Part shown: piece after piece, positions 37,654-49,307 of the stretch
Layout of the letters: the number at the start of each line of letters is the position of its first letter
Position numbering within the stretch: position 1 is the stretch's first letter
Assembly: GCA_045837725.1 (NCBI GenBank)
Contig: JBEWZL010000178.1
Location: 145,078 to 209,077 of the forward strand
Reading direction: 5' to 3'
Length of the DNA: 64,000 nucleotides
DNA from: Vermamoeba vermiformis
Lineage: Eukaryota; Tubulinea; Echinamoebida
Made by a program: the position numbers and the translations under genes
The notes under the pieces: generated by a model
The model's database searches: none
Seen by the model: only the letters and a program-made list of their open reading frames with translations
Told to the model about the DNA's origin: nothing

Positions 37654-39674
37654 ATGGCAGAACAAAACAACAATATGGAAGTCGAGTGGGATGGAGATCC
37701 AAGGATCATCCGTTTGCTTAATATCATGGACGACGTAGGGTACGTAAATAATATTTAATTATATCACGTAATCTATCAATAGCATTCATTAAGCTACTTA
37801 TTGGCTTTACTTCCAGATCCACCACAAATAAAATAAAGAAATATTATAGAAAATTACAAAATTCGTTTTAACGCGTTTCAATTTCACATTTAAGCTAATT
37901 AAATATCTTATGCAGGTTGCAAGAAAATCAGTTCGCTTCTCCTGAAGCACTCGTGGATCTTGCTGAGAATACTCATAACAACGACTTCTACACATTATGC
38001 AGTTCTATATCATCTTTATTAAGCGAGGTTGTCCCGCCAGAATTACCCACAACTTTACAATTCTCATTTGAGAATGAAAATGATTTGAAACAATTGTTGA
38101 CTAGCTTAGGTAACGCGCATGACCCTCGAATTATTTCAATATAATATTAACTGACTTATATATATAGGATTTACTGATGTGCAAAAGATTAATGAATATG
38201 AAACAAAATTGGCCGTTCTCGGTACGAAAACAAATCCGATCGCAGCAAGCGTTACGTTCAATGGTTTACTTAATATTAACCGTTTCTATAGACTTTCTAT
38301 TATGCGAGCTTCAAGTATATCGTATGCTAGCGCATCAATCGCTCAAAGGAGAATCGAATCCGGGGTCAGAAACAAACTTCATGGAAACAGATCAGTACAT
38401 TGTAAGCATTCGTTGTTATTATAGATTCGTATTTACTATTTTATAGGTATCAGGCAAACCATTGCGAGAGTTAACCGATGAAGATAAAATTCAACGGATG
38501 TGTTCGACGCTGGATGTACCCTTCTCCAAAAATTATGCGAGTACATTGCAAGCTATCACGGAAAAAGCTCAAAATATTATCAATGAGACGCCTGAATTGA
38601 AATCTAAGAATATATGGGAGTACAGTTTAACACCTAAGCATATGGCAAGTAGATCTCAAAGTTTTAATTGGATCTAACAAATTCGTTTAGCAACTCTTGG
38701 AAGAAATTAACCTTATGTTGAAACAAGACTATAGTAGTCGAAAAACAGTATTATTGAAGCGATTAGACGTTACTTTGCAAACATTTTTGTGGTCAGAAAA
38801 GGCTATCGTAAGTAACACTTGCAATCATTGCCAAATTAGTCCTAATTCTTTTTCAGCGAAATAAAGATGAAGTCGATGCAACGCTTGCCGAGCAGAAGAA
38901 AGAAATTGCTAAACTAGGTGAAAGCTCTATTAACGTGTTTGATATTTTTGCTGCGAATAGCGACCTGACGAGCATCGTAAAAACTTCTGCAAAGTCAGTT
39001 GAAAGCAAAGACGCGTTGAAAAAGATCGTTATAGGCACAGTACGTTATCTTATAATTGGCTAATGCGAACTTTATATCACCGGATCATTATTAATGTTGA
39101 TGACCGCTGTAGGTTCCAGATCGAGGTGGTCGGTTAGAACAAAAAGGACAAAGCAGCATGCCATCATTTACTTCACGATCTGGTGCTGCACACGATAAAA
39201 ATAATGTCGCACCTGCTCCGCAAAGACAACAGCCCAACAATAATAAGCGACGAATTCAGGTATGTCATATCATTTCGAATATTCTGGCCCATAGAGGACT
39301 ATTTCGCATTAGTAACAATAGTATTAATAATTATCCGATATAAATCTCATATTAACTAATAAATAAGAGAACGTACTGTGCCTATGACGATCTTTTTCAA
39401 TGCGTCTTTGCTTTCAACTGACTTTGCAGAAGCAATAATTATTAACAAATATAATTTGTTGATATAGTACATTATGGTGCCTTAGAAAATTTGCTGATAA
39501 TTCTTATAGGGAAATTGGAACGCAGATGAACGATCGAATAAGCGTGCTAATACGGGCAAGAAAGATAACACGGCTGCAAAGAATAATGAACCCACTGAGT
39601 CAAATGCTAATACTAGTAACCGTGGAGGTCGTGGAGGCAAGCACAAAGGTGGCGGACGCTGGCAAAAGAAATAA
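37654..39674 (+). CDS. FAM98-family protein
   Basis: FAM98 proteins associate with DDX1 and the RTCB tRNA-ligase complex in animals. The start MAEQNNNMEVEWDG is followed by the helical N-terminal domain (FASPEALVDLAENTHNNDFY, PTTLQFSFENENDLKQLLTS). Family-diagnostic stretches are SRKTVLLKRLDVTLQTFLWS and, later, GTVPDRGGR. The tail carries NNNKRRIQ and GGRGGKHKGGGRWQKK, a short RGG-type RNA-binding end much shorter than in vertebrates. About eight exons run to TAA at 39672-39674. The presence of tRNA genes in this window is probably coincidental. Confidence 0.88.
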
Positions 39675-39714
39675 AAAACGCAATTCATTTGTACAATTCT
39701 AACCGTACGGACTC

Positions 39715-39968
39715 CTAGTTCATTGGTACTGTGGCCATGAGTGAGTCTTGTTCGCCAACAGCATCGTGTCCATGAAACAGAATGTATGCCGCAAACAAAA
39801 AGAGTTGCAGGATTTGTAAGTACTGTCCTACGCCAATGTTTGCCTACACTATGACGAGGTGAACAACAGGTCTTAGCACTGGCTTCTTGATTGAGAAGGC
39901 ATAACCGGAAATAACATGCAAATGAGATTTTCAGTCAATCGATTGAAAATAACAGTATTTTTTGACAT
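39715..39968 (-). CDS. Small putative single-pass membrane protein, 63 residues
   Basis: Two exons, 39968-39906 and 39843-39715, join in frame: 63 and 129 bases around a 62-base intron with a TGCTAAGA branch-like site and a GTTATG donor. Exon 1 codes MSKNTVIFNRLTENLICMLF. Exon 2 codes a hydrophobic helix (YLQILQLFLFAAYILF) and a polar end (HGHDAVGEQDSLMATVPMN). It fits the size of small ER/mitochondrial membrane subunits, but I cannot name it. It starts only 40 bases from the divergent paralogue at 40008. The non-standard donor lowers confidence. Confidence 0.4.
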
Positions 39969-40007
39969 CGTCTTTGATACAATTAACCACTAGTAAGTAG
40001 AACAAGA

Positions 40008-42704
40008 ATGACAGAACGTGGCATTTTAAGTGTGATTTCACTTGTAGTATCACGATTGAAGCGCTCAGAAGACAGCCTCGAAGTATTCAAATCAGTATTG
40101 AATTTATCAATCGCTTCAAAATCATCCAAAAATTATTTGAACGATAAATTATTGGTAGAAATAAGCTATAGATACGTTAGAGGTGAGTTTTGTAATTTAG
40201 CAAATTCTTTTATTAATAATTCTGAAAATTTTCTTCAGATCGAACGCGATTCATCAACAACAAGCTTAATTACTTTATTCGCAATGACAACTTCGATGGA
40301 TTTAAAGCGTGTAAGTATATACGTTATCCATTAACTCGTCGCTCATATTTCATTCTTTTTCAGTTGCAGATTTAGTCGTGGATCAATTCTCAACGCTTGA
40401 AGGCGTTAGAATACTCAACAACAGATTATTATATATATCTGAGCATGCATCAAGCATATTTTTACGCTCGTACGTGCACTATTTACGCGGATATCCTCAT
40501 GAAGTTTTTTTGAACCGAAAATCAGCGCGACCAACACTAGTTTATCCGAATATACGACCAAATTTATTGATCAATACGATGAAAATAATGTGCAATAACG
40601 TATGGGCCAGCACGAAAGCCGTCGTATTGTTTCGTCATTTATTGCGCTATTTGACATTGATCGAGACCGACTTTCCGCCAGTCGTTAAAGCAATTTCCAA
40701 GCAAAAAAAGCTCAATTTTGCCACATTGAGCTATTATTTGAATCGTTATTATCATGAAGGAGGCTTAGATCGGTACTACTACGTTCGACTTCCGACGGTT
40801 ATCAACTCGTTATTGAATCCACCAGGTATTTTTAGGACTAACGGAAATTTCAAACGAAATTAATAGCATTATATTTCTTAGATGATCAAGAAATAATAGA
40901 AGGCACTATTAAAGTGACGAAAGAACTAGTTCAACTACCAATTCAAGAACACCCGTGGTTCTTTGGCAACGCATCCAGAGAAGAGATTAAAAGCGCTCTT
41001 AATAGTAAGTCTTTTTGCAACACAAATATATTTTATAGGAATTTCTAATTAGCGTTGAACAGTTTCATCAACAAACAAATGTTTTCTGGTTATTTTTACC
41101 GGATCGCGTTTGTTTCGTTGCCAAACTTATCGAAGAACGTTAATTCATAATGAAAACAGCATTAACGGACTAAATCAGTTCGGAGTGTCGAACAAAGGCG
41201 TTGTTAAAGACTTTGAACTTTATCAATTTTATTGCAGCCTCGTGGCGCAAGATCTTCAAAGCATGAAACAGCTTCAAACTACTCATAGTAAGTAAATTAC
41301 TTATATACCATATTAAATATTTAACTTTTTGCCTTAATATATATCCGAGATACTTTAATAAAAAGTCGTTCTGATCCGGTTGATATTTTTTTCAGAATTC
41401 AATTGGGCCACTATAGCCAGACGTGAACATCCGAAACCTTCATATGTTTCAAAACTAATTGGCCATCAACCGCATCCATTAGTTGAGTACTTGAACGTTG
41501 TTGATGACATTCGTCAAGACATCGTTGAATGGCTCTTTCAACTTTGTCCGCTCAAAGGGTAAGTACAATTAAATACTATACTAACTTAATCGTATCGTTT
41601 TATCTAAATCATATGAATTTATTTTACTTCGGTACAAAATTTTTGTTAGATCCGATAGTGCCGAAGTCAATTTTTTGGTTATATAAACGTGTGCTTTTTA
41701 AAATAATTTATTCGTACTCTATATATATTAAATATTCTTTTAACACTTAATTTCACAGAATCAGCTTTGACTGGCAGAGGAACGAAATTTCCGATCAGCA
41801 GTTGAGAATTATCCAAAGAATTATTGAAGATGGCGGCTATATTTCAGCAAACTTGTTGATTCAATATGTTACTAAAGTGGTGCCAACAAAAAGAAGCGAG
41901 TTGACCATGTTGGCAAGTGCATGGGACGATGTCGACCGTAACAAAGTGTGGCCGTTCGTGCTTGAAAAGTACCAAGATTTATACAAACAACGACGAGTAA
42001 CTTCAGAGACAAATATGGCAATATTATTGGCTTGGAAATATGCGGACGGCGAGTCAGTCGGATTTCGAAGTCTGCCGAAAGAGTTGATCCGATTGATCGT
42101 TGATTTTATTGACGAACCTCCGCTGACTGTTCGAATCTTTGCAGAAATTCTTGCTGTTCGGTGCGCGAAATTCAGCATTCATTTCAAACTTAATTGGAAA
42201 ACTTGGCTAGAAAAAAATCTTTGGGGAATTGAATTCTTTGCTAAAACACGTGACGGTGGCTTTACCCATGGAATTATTGGATCTGTCGCTAGAGCAGCTA
42301 TAAATATGAAATACCACGTATTTAGGCGTTACAAGAATACTATCTTGGATCTGGCAGTACGATCGAATTCATACAGCCAAAAATTCCTGGAATTTATCAT
42401 CAAGTACGAGACACAAGTTCCAAATTTAGAAAAAATGTGGTCAGTCGTATTAACGAACGATTACATGATGTTTTCTAGCGCGGCCATTTTGCGCAAGCGG
42501 AAAGAGAAAATTGTTTCGACTGCAGCATTCAGAGCAAAAAATGTAACTTCCTTGAAATTTCTTCTCTCAAAAGCAGCGCTATGGATACCAACAAAAGAAC
42601 AATTTGACCAATTTATCAAACCAAAGCATAATGTAACGTACCAAGAAGCTATGAACCTAATCGAAGAGATCAAGAACTCCAAAACGATTGATTCGCGAAA
42701 ATAA
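40008..42704 (+). CDS. F-box-like tandem paralogue 1
   Basis: I do not recognise a named family. Exon 1 (40008-40182) codes MTERGILSVISLVVSRLKRS and a helical region. About seven exons follow. Late in the protein is an F-box-like segment, FRSLPKELIRLIVDFIDEPP, preceded by ETNMAILLAWKYADGES, and after that ~180 residues of helical sequence ending ALWIPTKEQFDQF and a short polar tail. There is no signal peptide or membrane span. The gene at 42991-45687 is a clear tandem paralogue with the same exon plan. It may be an SCF receptor with an internal rather than N-terminal F-box; substrate unknown. Some middle exon edges (41040-41400) are uncertain. Confidence 0.65.
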
Positions 42705-42990
42705 ATGTCATTAATTGCCATTAATCTACAAAATAAATGCTATCGCTCGATTTCTTTCAACACGAAAAAATTTACTTAGCCTGTAGTCACGTGATCGTTA
42801 GTCTTTATCAGTATCATTATTGGTTCTTGCGCTCTACCTTCGTTGATTATTAGCGTCTCCAGTTCATTGTACCGCATTTAAAAAATATTGAAGAAGTAAA
42901 TGGTGAACTATTTGAACGTACTGAGGGCCGTAAAAAGTCTTCAACCAGAATTTTCTTATCTTTTCTGTTATACATAACCATACGACGGCA

Positions 42991-45687
42991 ATGGACGAAC
43001 AAAACTTGAAATCTGTTATATCGATAGTCGTATCACGATTGAAGCGCTCAGAAGATAGCCTCGAAGTATTCAAAGCAGTATTGAATTTATCAATCGCTTC
43101 AAAATCATTTAAAAATTATTTGAACGATAAATTATTGGTAGAACTAAGCTATAGATACGTTAAAGGTGAGTTTTGTAATTTTCGAATATTCTTCAATATT
43201 AATTAACCGAAAATTATTCTTCAGATCGAACGCAATTCGTTAAAAACAGATTGAAGTACTATATTCGTAGTAATAATTTTGATAAATTTGCCATACGTAA
43301 GTAATTAATAGTATCTAAAATAATTGTATTAACGCGATAGTCTTTAGTGGCAGATCTCGTTGTCGCGCATTATTCAAAGCTTGAAGGCGTTCAAACACTT
43401 AATAACTTGCTCGAATATGTTACAAAACACGCAACATGTGAATTTTTGAAGTCATATTTGGCGTATTTTTTGGATCGTGGCTTACACGTTGGATGCATCC
43501 AAAATTTTTTCAAGCTAAATCAAGAAGGAAATAATATTTACCCCGATTTTAGACCAACAAAATTCATTGACGCAATGAATATAACTCATACAAATAGATG
43601 GACTGACAAATTACGGTCTTTGGCCGAACGATTTGTGCGGTACCTGGATCTAAAGGAAGATACCGTACAAGAATTTTTGGATGTAATAAGCAATAGCCAT
43701 ATATATTATAAGAGGCTTGAATTTTCGGGAATTCGCCGTATTTTAATGTGGCACTACAAAAATAGACCCTACTACACTGACGAACGAGAACTTCTTTCGA
43801 TACCCCAAGATCCTGGTACAAAAATTCATGCAATATATTTTCTTAGAATTAATGCAATAAATTTTATTATTAGTGTATTGCTATAAACCTCAAGGCACTA
43901 CTACAGTCACAAAAGAATTGCTGCAATTACCGTTTGAAAAACAGCCGTGGTTCTTTGGCAACTTGACGCAGCTCGAAATTAAGCAAATATTTGAAAGTAA
44001 GGTGCTCTTTTGTATAAATTAAAAATTAAAATACGTATTTTAATTTTTAATTTAATTAGGATTTAAAAACAACAAAGATGTTTTTATTACGACATTTTTT
44101 GGCGCGCAGCTGCTCTGCATGCAAAGGGTGAACAAAAAATGGCCTATATATGGAAAGCGAAAAAAAGGATTCCCCACATTTGCGATATTAAATAATTCTG
44201 GCATTGCGAAAGATTGGGATCTGCATCAATTTTATCTTCGCTTGATTGAAAATGATCTCGAAGGCATGAAAAAATTACAAAGTATTCATGGTAGGTATAT
44301 GTATTTGATATTACGAACAAATTTCAAATCTTTAGCTCGAAGATCAGATCCGGATCTGAAAATCAAGTTGGATCTGACAGTTAATATTACATTGATAGGT
44401 TTTGACTGGAGTACTCTATCGTTGCGTCAAACTGAGCACTGTGAAAACAATACGTCTATCGCTGGCACTCAACCTCATCCGTTAGTTGAGTACTTGAACG
44501 CTGTTGATGATATTCGTCAAGACGTCGTTGAATGGCTCTTTCAACTCTGTCCGCTCAATAAGTAAGTACTAATATGCCCTATATTATCACAATTGACCTA
44601 AATTATCAATATTATGCTTAATACGCAATATTTTTGATTTGCATTAGGCAACGGATTTGTACCGAAAAATTCACTGAGTTTATGTTTCGATCAACGAGAT
44701 GTGCAAAAATATCCTTATATGGTATATCGTTTACTCTTAATAATTATTGTTTTGTACAGTATTTGCGTTAGATGGGACAAAAATGATTTTCCAGCACACC
44801 ACCGGACAATTTTTCAACGAATTGTCAAGCACGGAGGAAGCTTTGATGCAGAAAATTGGTTAAAATATGTGAAAGCTATAATGCCTAAACATATCGTGGA
44901 TTCACATTTGAAACACTGCACGAATTTCGAGTATGATGTTAAGTACAAAAATCTGGTTGACTGGGAAAAGATATTTGACGAGTACCGTAGTCATATGAAA
45001 CAGCAACGAATAATTTCAGAGACAAATATGGCAATTTTATTGGCTTGGAAACATGCGGACGGAGAGTCGATCGGATTTCGAAATCTGCCGAAAGAGTTGA
45101 TCCGATTGATCGTTGATTTTATTGACGAACCTCCGCTGACCCGAGTCTTTGCAAAAATTTTGGTCGGTAGATTTAAATATCTTGAATTATTTACTGTAGG
45201 GAATTATCGAATCCGAGACTGGATCAAAAAATATAGTTGGGCCATTGAATTTTTAGCGAAAGACAAAGGTTTTCGTCCCTCATTATACGAAATTGATGTA
45301 GAGAGTAGTATGGACTATTCTAAATTTATGAAAATGAAACATTGGCTCTTGGAGATCGCGATCCGAAACAAAAAAATCAAAGGTCAATTTCGGTCCTTAT
45401 TTTTCAAACACGAGGAAGATATTCCAAATTTGGAAAAATATTGGGCATTCGTTAAGCAAAAGCACGTGGATAAAAATCTCGATGAATCGGAAATTCAGCA
45501 GAAATACGCATCCATCTCATTATTGGTGTTGCAAGCCAAAAATAGAACGTTTTTAAATTTTCTGATGAACAAATCGGCGTTTAGAATGCCAAAAAAGGAA
45601 GAATTTACCGACGATAGCTCCTACGAAGCTGCGCTGATCTTCATCGCAGATGTTGAGAAAGAACGAAACCAAAACTTGAAAAAATAA
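42991..45687 (+). CDS. F-box-like tandem paralogue 2
   Basis: This is the second tandem copy, starting MDEQNLKSVISIVVSRLKRS at 42991. Exon 1 is almost identical in DNA to that of paralogue 1 from SVIS onward. Middle exons are diverged (VADLVVAHYSKLEGVQTLNN against a similar but changed stretch). It then returns to near identity at VEYLNAVDDIRQDVVEWLFQ and again at GFRNLPKELIRLIVDFIDEP. The C-terminal ~190 residues are only loosely similar, ending VEKERNQNLKK. The intron at about 44292-44399 carries four GATC words within 33 bases. The gap between the two genes (42705-42990) is AT-rich and holds nothing I can identify. Confidence 0.7.
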
Positions 45688-45853
45688 CCTTGTATATTAA
45701 ATAAAATAAATGTAAATATGATAAACTGCTCAAATTAACCTTTACTTACGGACAGAAAGACTACTGAAATTTCCGGATGCGTTTTCGGCTGAATTAGCGC
45801 AAAATCAATTTGATTTTTTTCGTTTATTCATGTTACACAACCACAACTAACCA

Positions 45854-47402
45854 ATGGCTTCGCAAAATTTGTTCGATTTGATATTATCTGACGCACCCGT
45901 AGACCCACAGCCGACCGGTAATAGCTCCACCTCGTGATCTTTCGAACAAAATATTTTAAATTAATTTTAATTAAGCAAATAATAATATTATAGTAATAAC
46001 CTATATATGAGGCATAAAGATCAATGCATAGAAAAATGACTATCATTTTTATTGAATTTTACCTAAAAATTACCGTTGTTACATTGATCCGTACTGCTAC
46101 AATAATCGCATAAATATTATTATGCTATTCATATTTAATTATTAACAATTGGCTTTATAAATAAATAACGGCTATTTTTTTAGCACAATATCAAGTCACA
46201 ACTTCCATCGTATCAACACCACGTGCTTCAGACGATAATATTTTGCCCGCGCCTAGCGTTAATAATGCAGAACATAATAATAATGAAAATAAATCTTCAT
46301 GGGATCTGTCCGCGTTTGAAGGTAAGATCAACATCCGAAAACAATTATTTTTGTATGGAACTAATAAGACTATTTATATTATAGTGCCTCAACCTTCGGT
46401 ATCTATAATAAGTTCATCGGAAAAACAACAAGCTCCTGATGATTTGAGCGATTTTTTCGGAACTCCCGTACCTGCATCTACACCGCAACAAAGAGACTCG
46501 CCAAATCCTCAACATAGTACGACTATAATTATATTATTATTAATCTTATAATATTAATTTAATTTAATTAAGGCCCGCAAAAGAAGCCCCACGTGAACGA
46601 TCATTTTTTCAGTGAAAACTTTGAGCAAGGCCCTAAGGAAATTTCACAGCCGCAAAAAGAGGTTCATGAACCACAAAGTGTTAAAGAGAGCCCGCCAATA
46701 GCGAAACAAAATAATAACCAACCGCCGATAAGTCCGAATGCGGATCCGCATGTTGGCGCCAAAGAGGCGAAGAAAGAAGATACCAAAACACCTGTTAATA
46801 AGCCAGTTAATATTGACAACGAGTTCCTAAACAAATTTGTAAAAGAATTAGATGAACAGTACGCGAACAATATGAAGAAAATATTGGCCATTATGAAGGA
46901 TAACGCGGCTCATACAAAAGAAACTGTCATCGTAAGTATTTAATTTTATCAATTTTAAATACTATAGTTCTATTATTACTAACATTATGAATACTATTGA
47001 TGCTATAATATTAATTATTTTTTATTAGGACAAATGTCACGGATTAGCGGATGCGAATCAACAACTTGAACGACGTCTGAAAGAATTAGAAGTACGAACA
47101 CGATTAATTTTTATCAATTTTATTATCATCCGTACTAATATAGTGGCACTATAATTAGGAACAGAACAAACAGTTAGTGACGGCAGTTAAAAATTTGCAA
47201 TCGCAGAACAAAACGTTGGTGTCAAGATTGAGTAAATACGAGGTAATTACTAACGATTGATATTCGTTTTAAACGGCCCAGATCAACTCGTAATGCTATA
47301 ATACCTATAATAATACTCACTCGAATTGATCAGGACGTTTCACAACTGGACACACAGACAAGCTTTGGTGCAAAAATAATTGGATTTTTTACTGGAAAGT
47401 GA
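45854..47402 (+). CDS. Low-complexity acidic and coiled-coil protein
   Basis: Exons 45854-45917, 46184-46321, 46385-46516 and 46573-46932 join in phase, followed by short coiled-coil exons to the stop at 47400-47402. The N-terminal half repeats acidic-hydrophobic short motifs (NLFDLILSDAP, SSWDLSAFE, DDLSDFFGTPVP), which look like clathrin/adaptor-type peptide motifs. The C-terminal part is a predicted coiled coil (FLNKFVKELDEQYANNMKKI, ANQQLERRLKELE, EQNKQLVTAVKNLQ) ending in a Gly/Phe tail (KIIGFFTGK). A vesicle-traffic role is a guess. I do not recognise the family. Confidence 0.6.
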
Positions 47403-48225
47403 GATCTAATGTACGAATATCAAAGCAGAGTGGGCCAATCATTGACACGTGTCAGTCTCACCGCAACATGTTAGATAGACATAAATGTTTGAATGAAACA
47501 TAAACAGCTTGATACTTTATCTATCATGCAAGTGAGCCTGGTTCAGTGGTGTTTGAAATCAATTTCTTAGTTATGAACACGTACTTGAAACAATGTTTTT
47601 GTCCAAAATTGAACTTGCTAATCATTTTTTCAGTGCTGGATGTCAAATCGATAGTGTCTTGCCGCCTGATTGCTATCATCGTAAAAATTAATATTCGTAT
47701 TGCCTCGTTGCATGCAAACGTACCCGAACTGGATCCAATTAATCGAAAAACAAAACATTAGCGGGAACATAAGATAATCCGCAGCGCATAAAATGGATAT
47801 TAAGTGTCTACCAGTGAACACATTTTTTTCGAGGAGATCATAATAATTGTTGTAATTATTTTTGAGTGATACTCGGGCAATACCTTGCAAAGCATGAAAA
47901 CGCAACGACCATGAACAAATGAAAACACTGATGATCTACAATGAGAGCTTGAATTCGGACAAATCGGTTTAACTGAGCAGGTATATTTTTATCAATTGAT
48001 CAATTGACGCGCCTAAAATCACACTGGAAAATTGCAAAACGAGTTTAGTAAACATCCGTGTGTAAATTTAGGAACATGAGTGATTGTGAGGTAACTTTAG
48101 GATATTTGTGAGAGATTCTCGAATATTCTAGAATATACTTCCTGGCAATACAAATTAGCTCCAAGATCTCTTTCGTACTGAACAACCGAGAAGTATCTAC
48201 CGGTCATTTATTTACTATTTGTAAA
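47403..48225. other. 823-base spacer with no gene found
   Basis: This lies between the coiled-coil gene and the LRR gene, both on plus. It contains one palindrome TGACACGTGTCA (47443-47454) and an intron-like 3' end (TTGCTAATCATTTTTTCAG near 47617-47635) not followed by a convincing exon. ORFs on either strand are short and lack family features. It probably contains the LRR promoter. Confidence 0.35.
47443..47454. promoter_or_regulatory. Palindrome TGACACGTGTCA (copy 4)
   Basis: An exact copy lies 41 bases after the stop codon of the coiled-coil gene and ~770 bases before the LRR gene start. Confidence 0.35.
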
Positions 48226-49136
48226 ATGATCGTCTTACTTATATTGCTGTGCGTAGTATCGGCACCGGTAGTTTCTTCAAACCAACATAAACGATTTGAT
48301 CAACAGCGTGAAATCTTGGTTGAATTATTCAAGTCCACTAATGGAACCGGTTGGAGAAATAGTAATGGATGGCCGGATGCTTCAAACGTATGTCAATGGT
48401 ATGGCGTTACTTGCAATTCTAGTAGCCAGGTAATTACCTTGTGCACCTCTATATCGTTTTTCTTAGCATTGTATTTTAGGTCATTTTGCTAAAACTTGGC
48501 AACAATCAGTTATCGGGAACGATTCCATCTTCATTAGGACAGCTAGGTGGTATTCGATGGTTGGATCTTGGTGGCAATCAATTATCGGGAACGATTCCGT
48601 CTTCAATAGGACAAATACGTAGTCTTCAATGGTTGGATTTTAACACCAACTGGTTATCAGGAACAATTCCTTCTTCGATAGAACAGCTCAACAAACTTCA
48701 ATCGTTGGATTTTGACAACAATCGATTATCGGGAACAATTCCATCTTCATTAGGAAAGCTACTTGATCTTCAACGGTTGCATCTTGACAACAATAGATTA
48801 TCGGGAACAATTCCATCATCAATAGACCAGCTCAACAAACTTCAACGGTTGGATCTTGGCAACAATCGATTATCGGGAACGATTCCGTCGTCCATTGGGC
48901 AACTCAAGAATCTTCAATGGCTATACTTGAACAACAATCAGTTATCGGGAGAGCTTCCGTCACTGGCACAACTCGAGAATCTTCAGCGGTTGTATTGCAA
49001 CAATAATCAACTCCAATACATTAGTCCGAAGATGAATTTTCCGGCAAGCATACGTAATTGCAATTTGTCGTTAAATGACTTCCAATGCCCCATTCCAAAT
49101 TGGGCAACTACGAGTTGTTTTGCAACTTGCCATTAA
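48226..49136 (+). CDS. Secreted plant-type leucine-rich-repeat protein
   Basis: Two exons (48226-48429 and 48480-49136) join in phase 0. The signal peptide MIVLLILLCVVSAPVVSS precedes the plant-type LRR N-cap, with WRNSNGWPDASNVCQWYGVT and a Cys pair. Seven or so 24-residue repeats follow, of the form L.LGNNQLSGTIPSSLGQL, the plant/amoebozoan (PS-LRR) type. The C-cap ends CPIPNWATTSCFATCH with paired Cys. There is no membrane segment or GPI signal, so it is likely secreted. Several repeats are nearly identical in DNA, pointing to recent repeat expansion. A role in binding surface ligands is inferred from the fold only. Confidence 0.9.
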
Positions 49137-49307
49137 GCAGATATTATTCTGTTATCGTTAATAAAATTCAAACTTGCCCTTGTATTGAGACTCAAGCGAT
49201 AAGTAATTTACAATAACAAATTTGCATTCAACCGAGTAATTTTGCAGTGCAAAAATGTTTTTGATCTGCACGGAACGAACACCAAGTCTATTAATAAAGC
49301 ACATTAT

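Noticed and set aside
47630-47905. Minus-strand ORF of 91 codons in the spacer before the LRR gene
   Set aside because: Codon use and composition look non-coding, there are no motifs, and no supporting splice structure was found.
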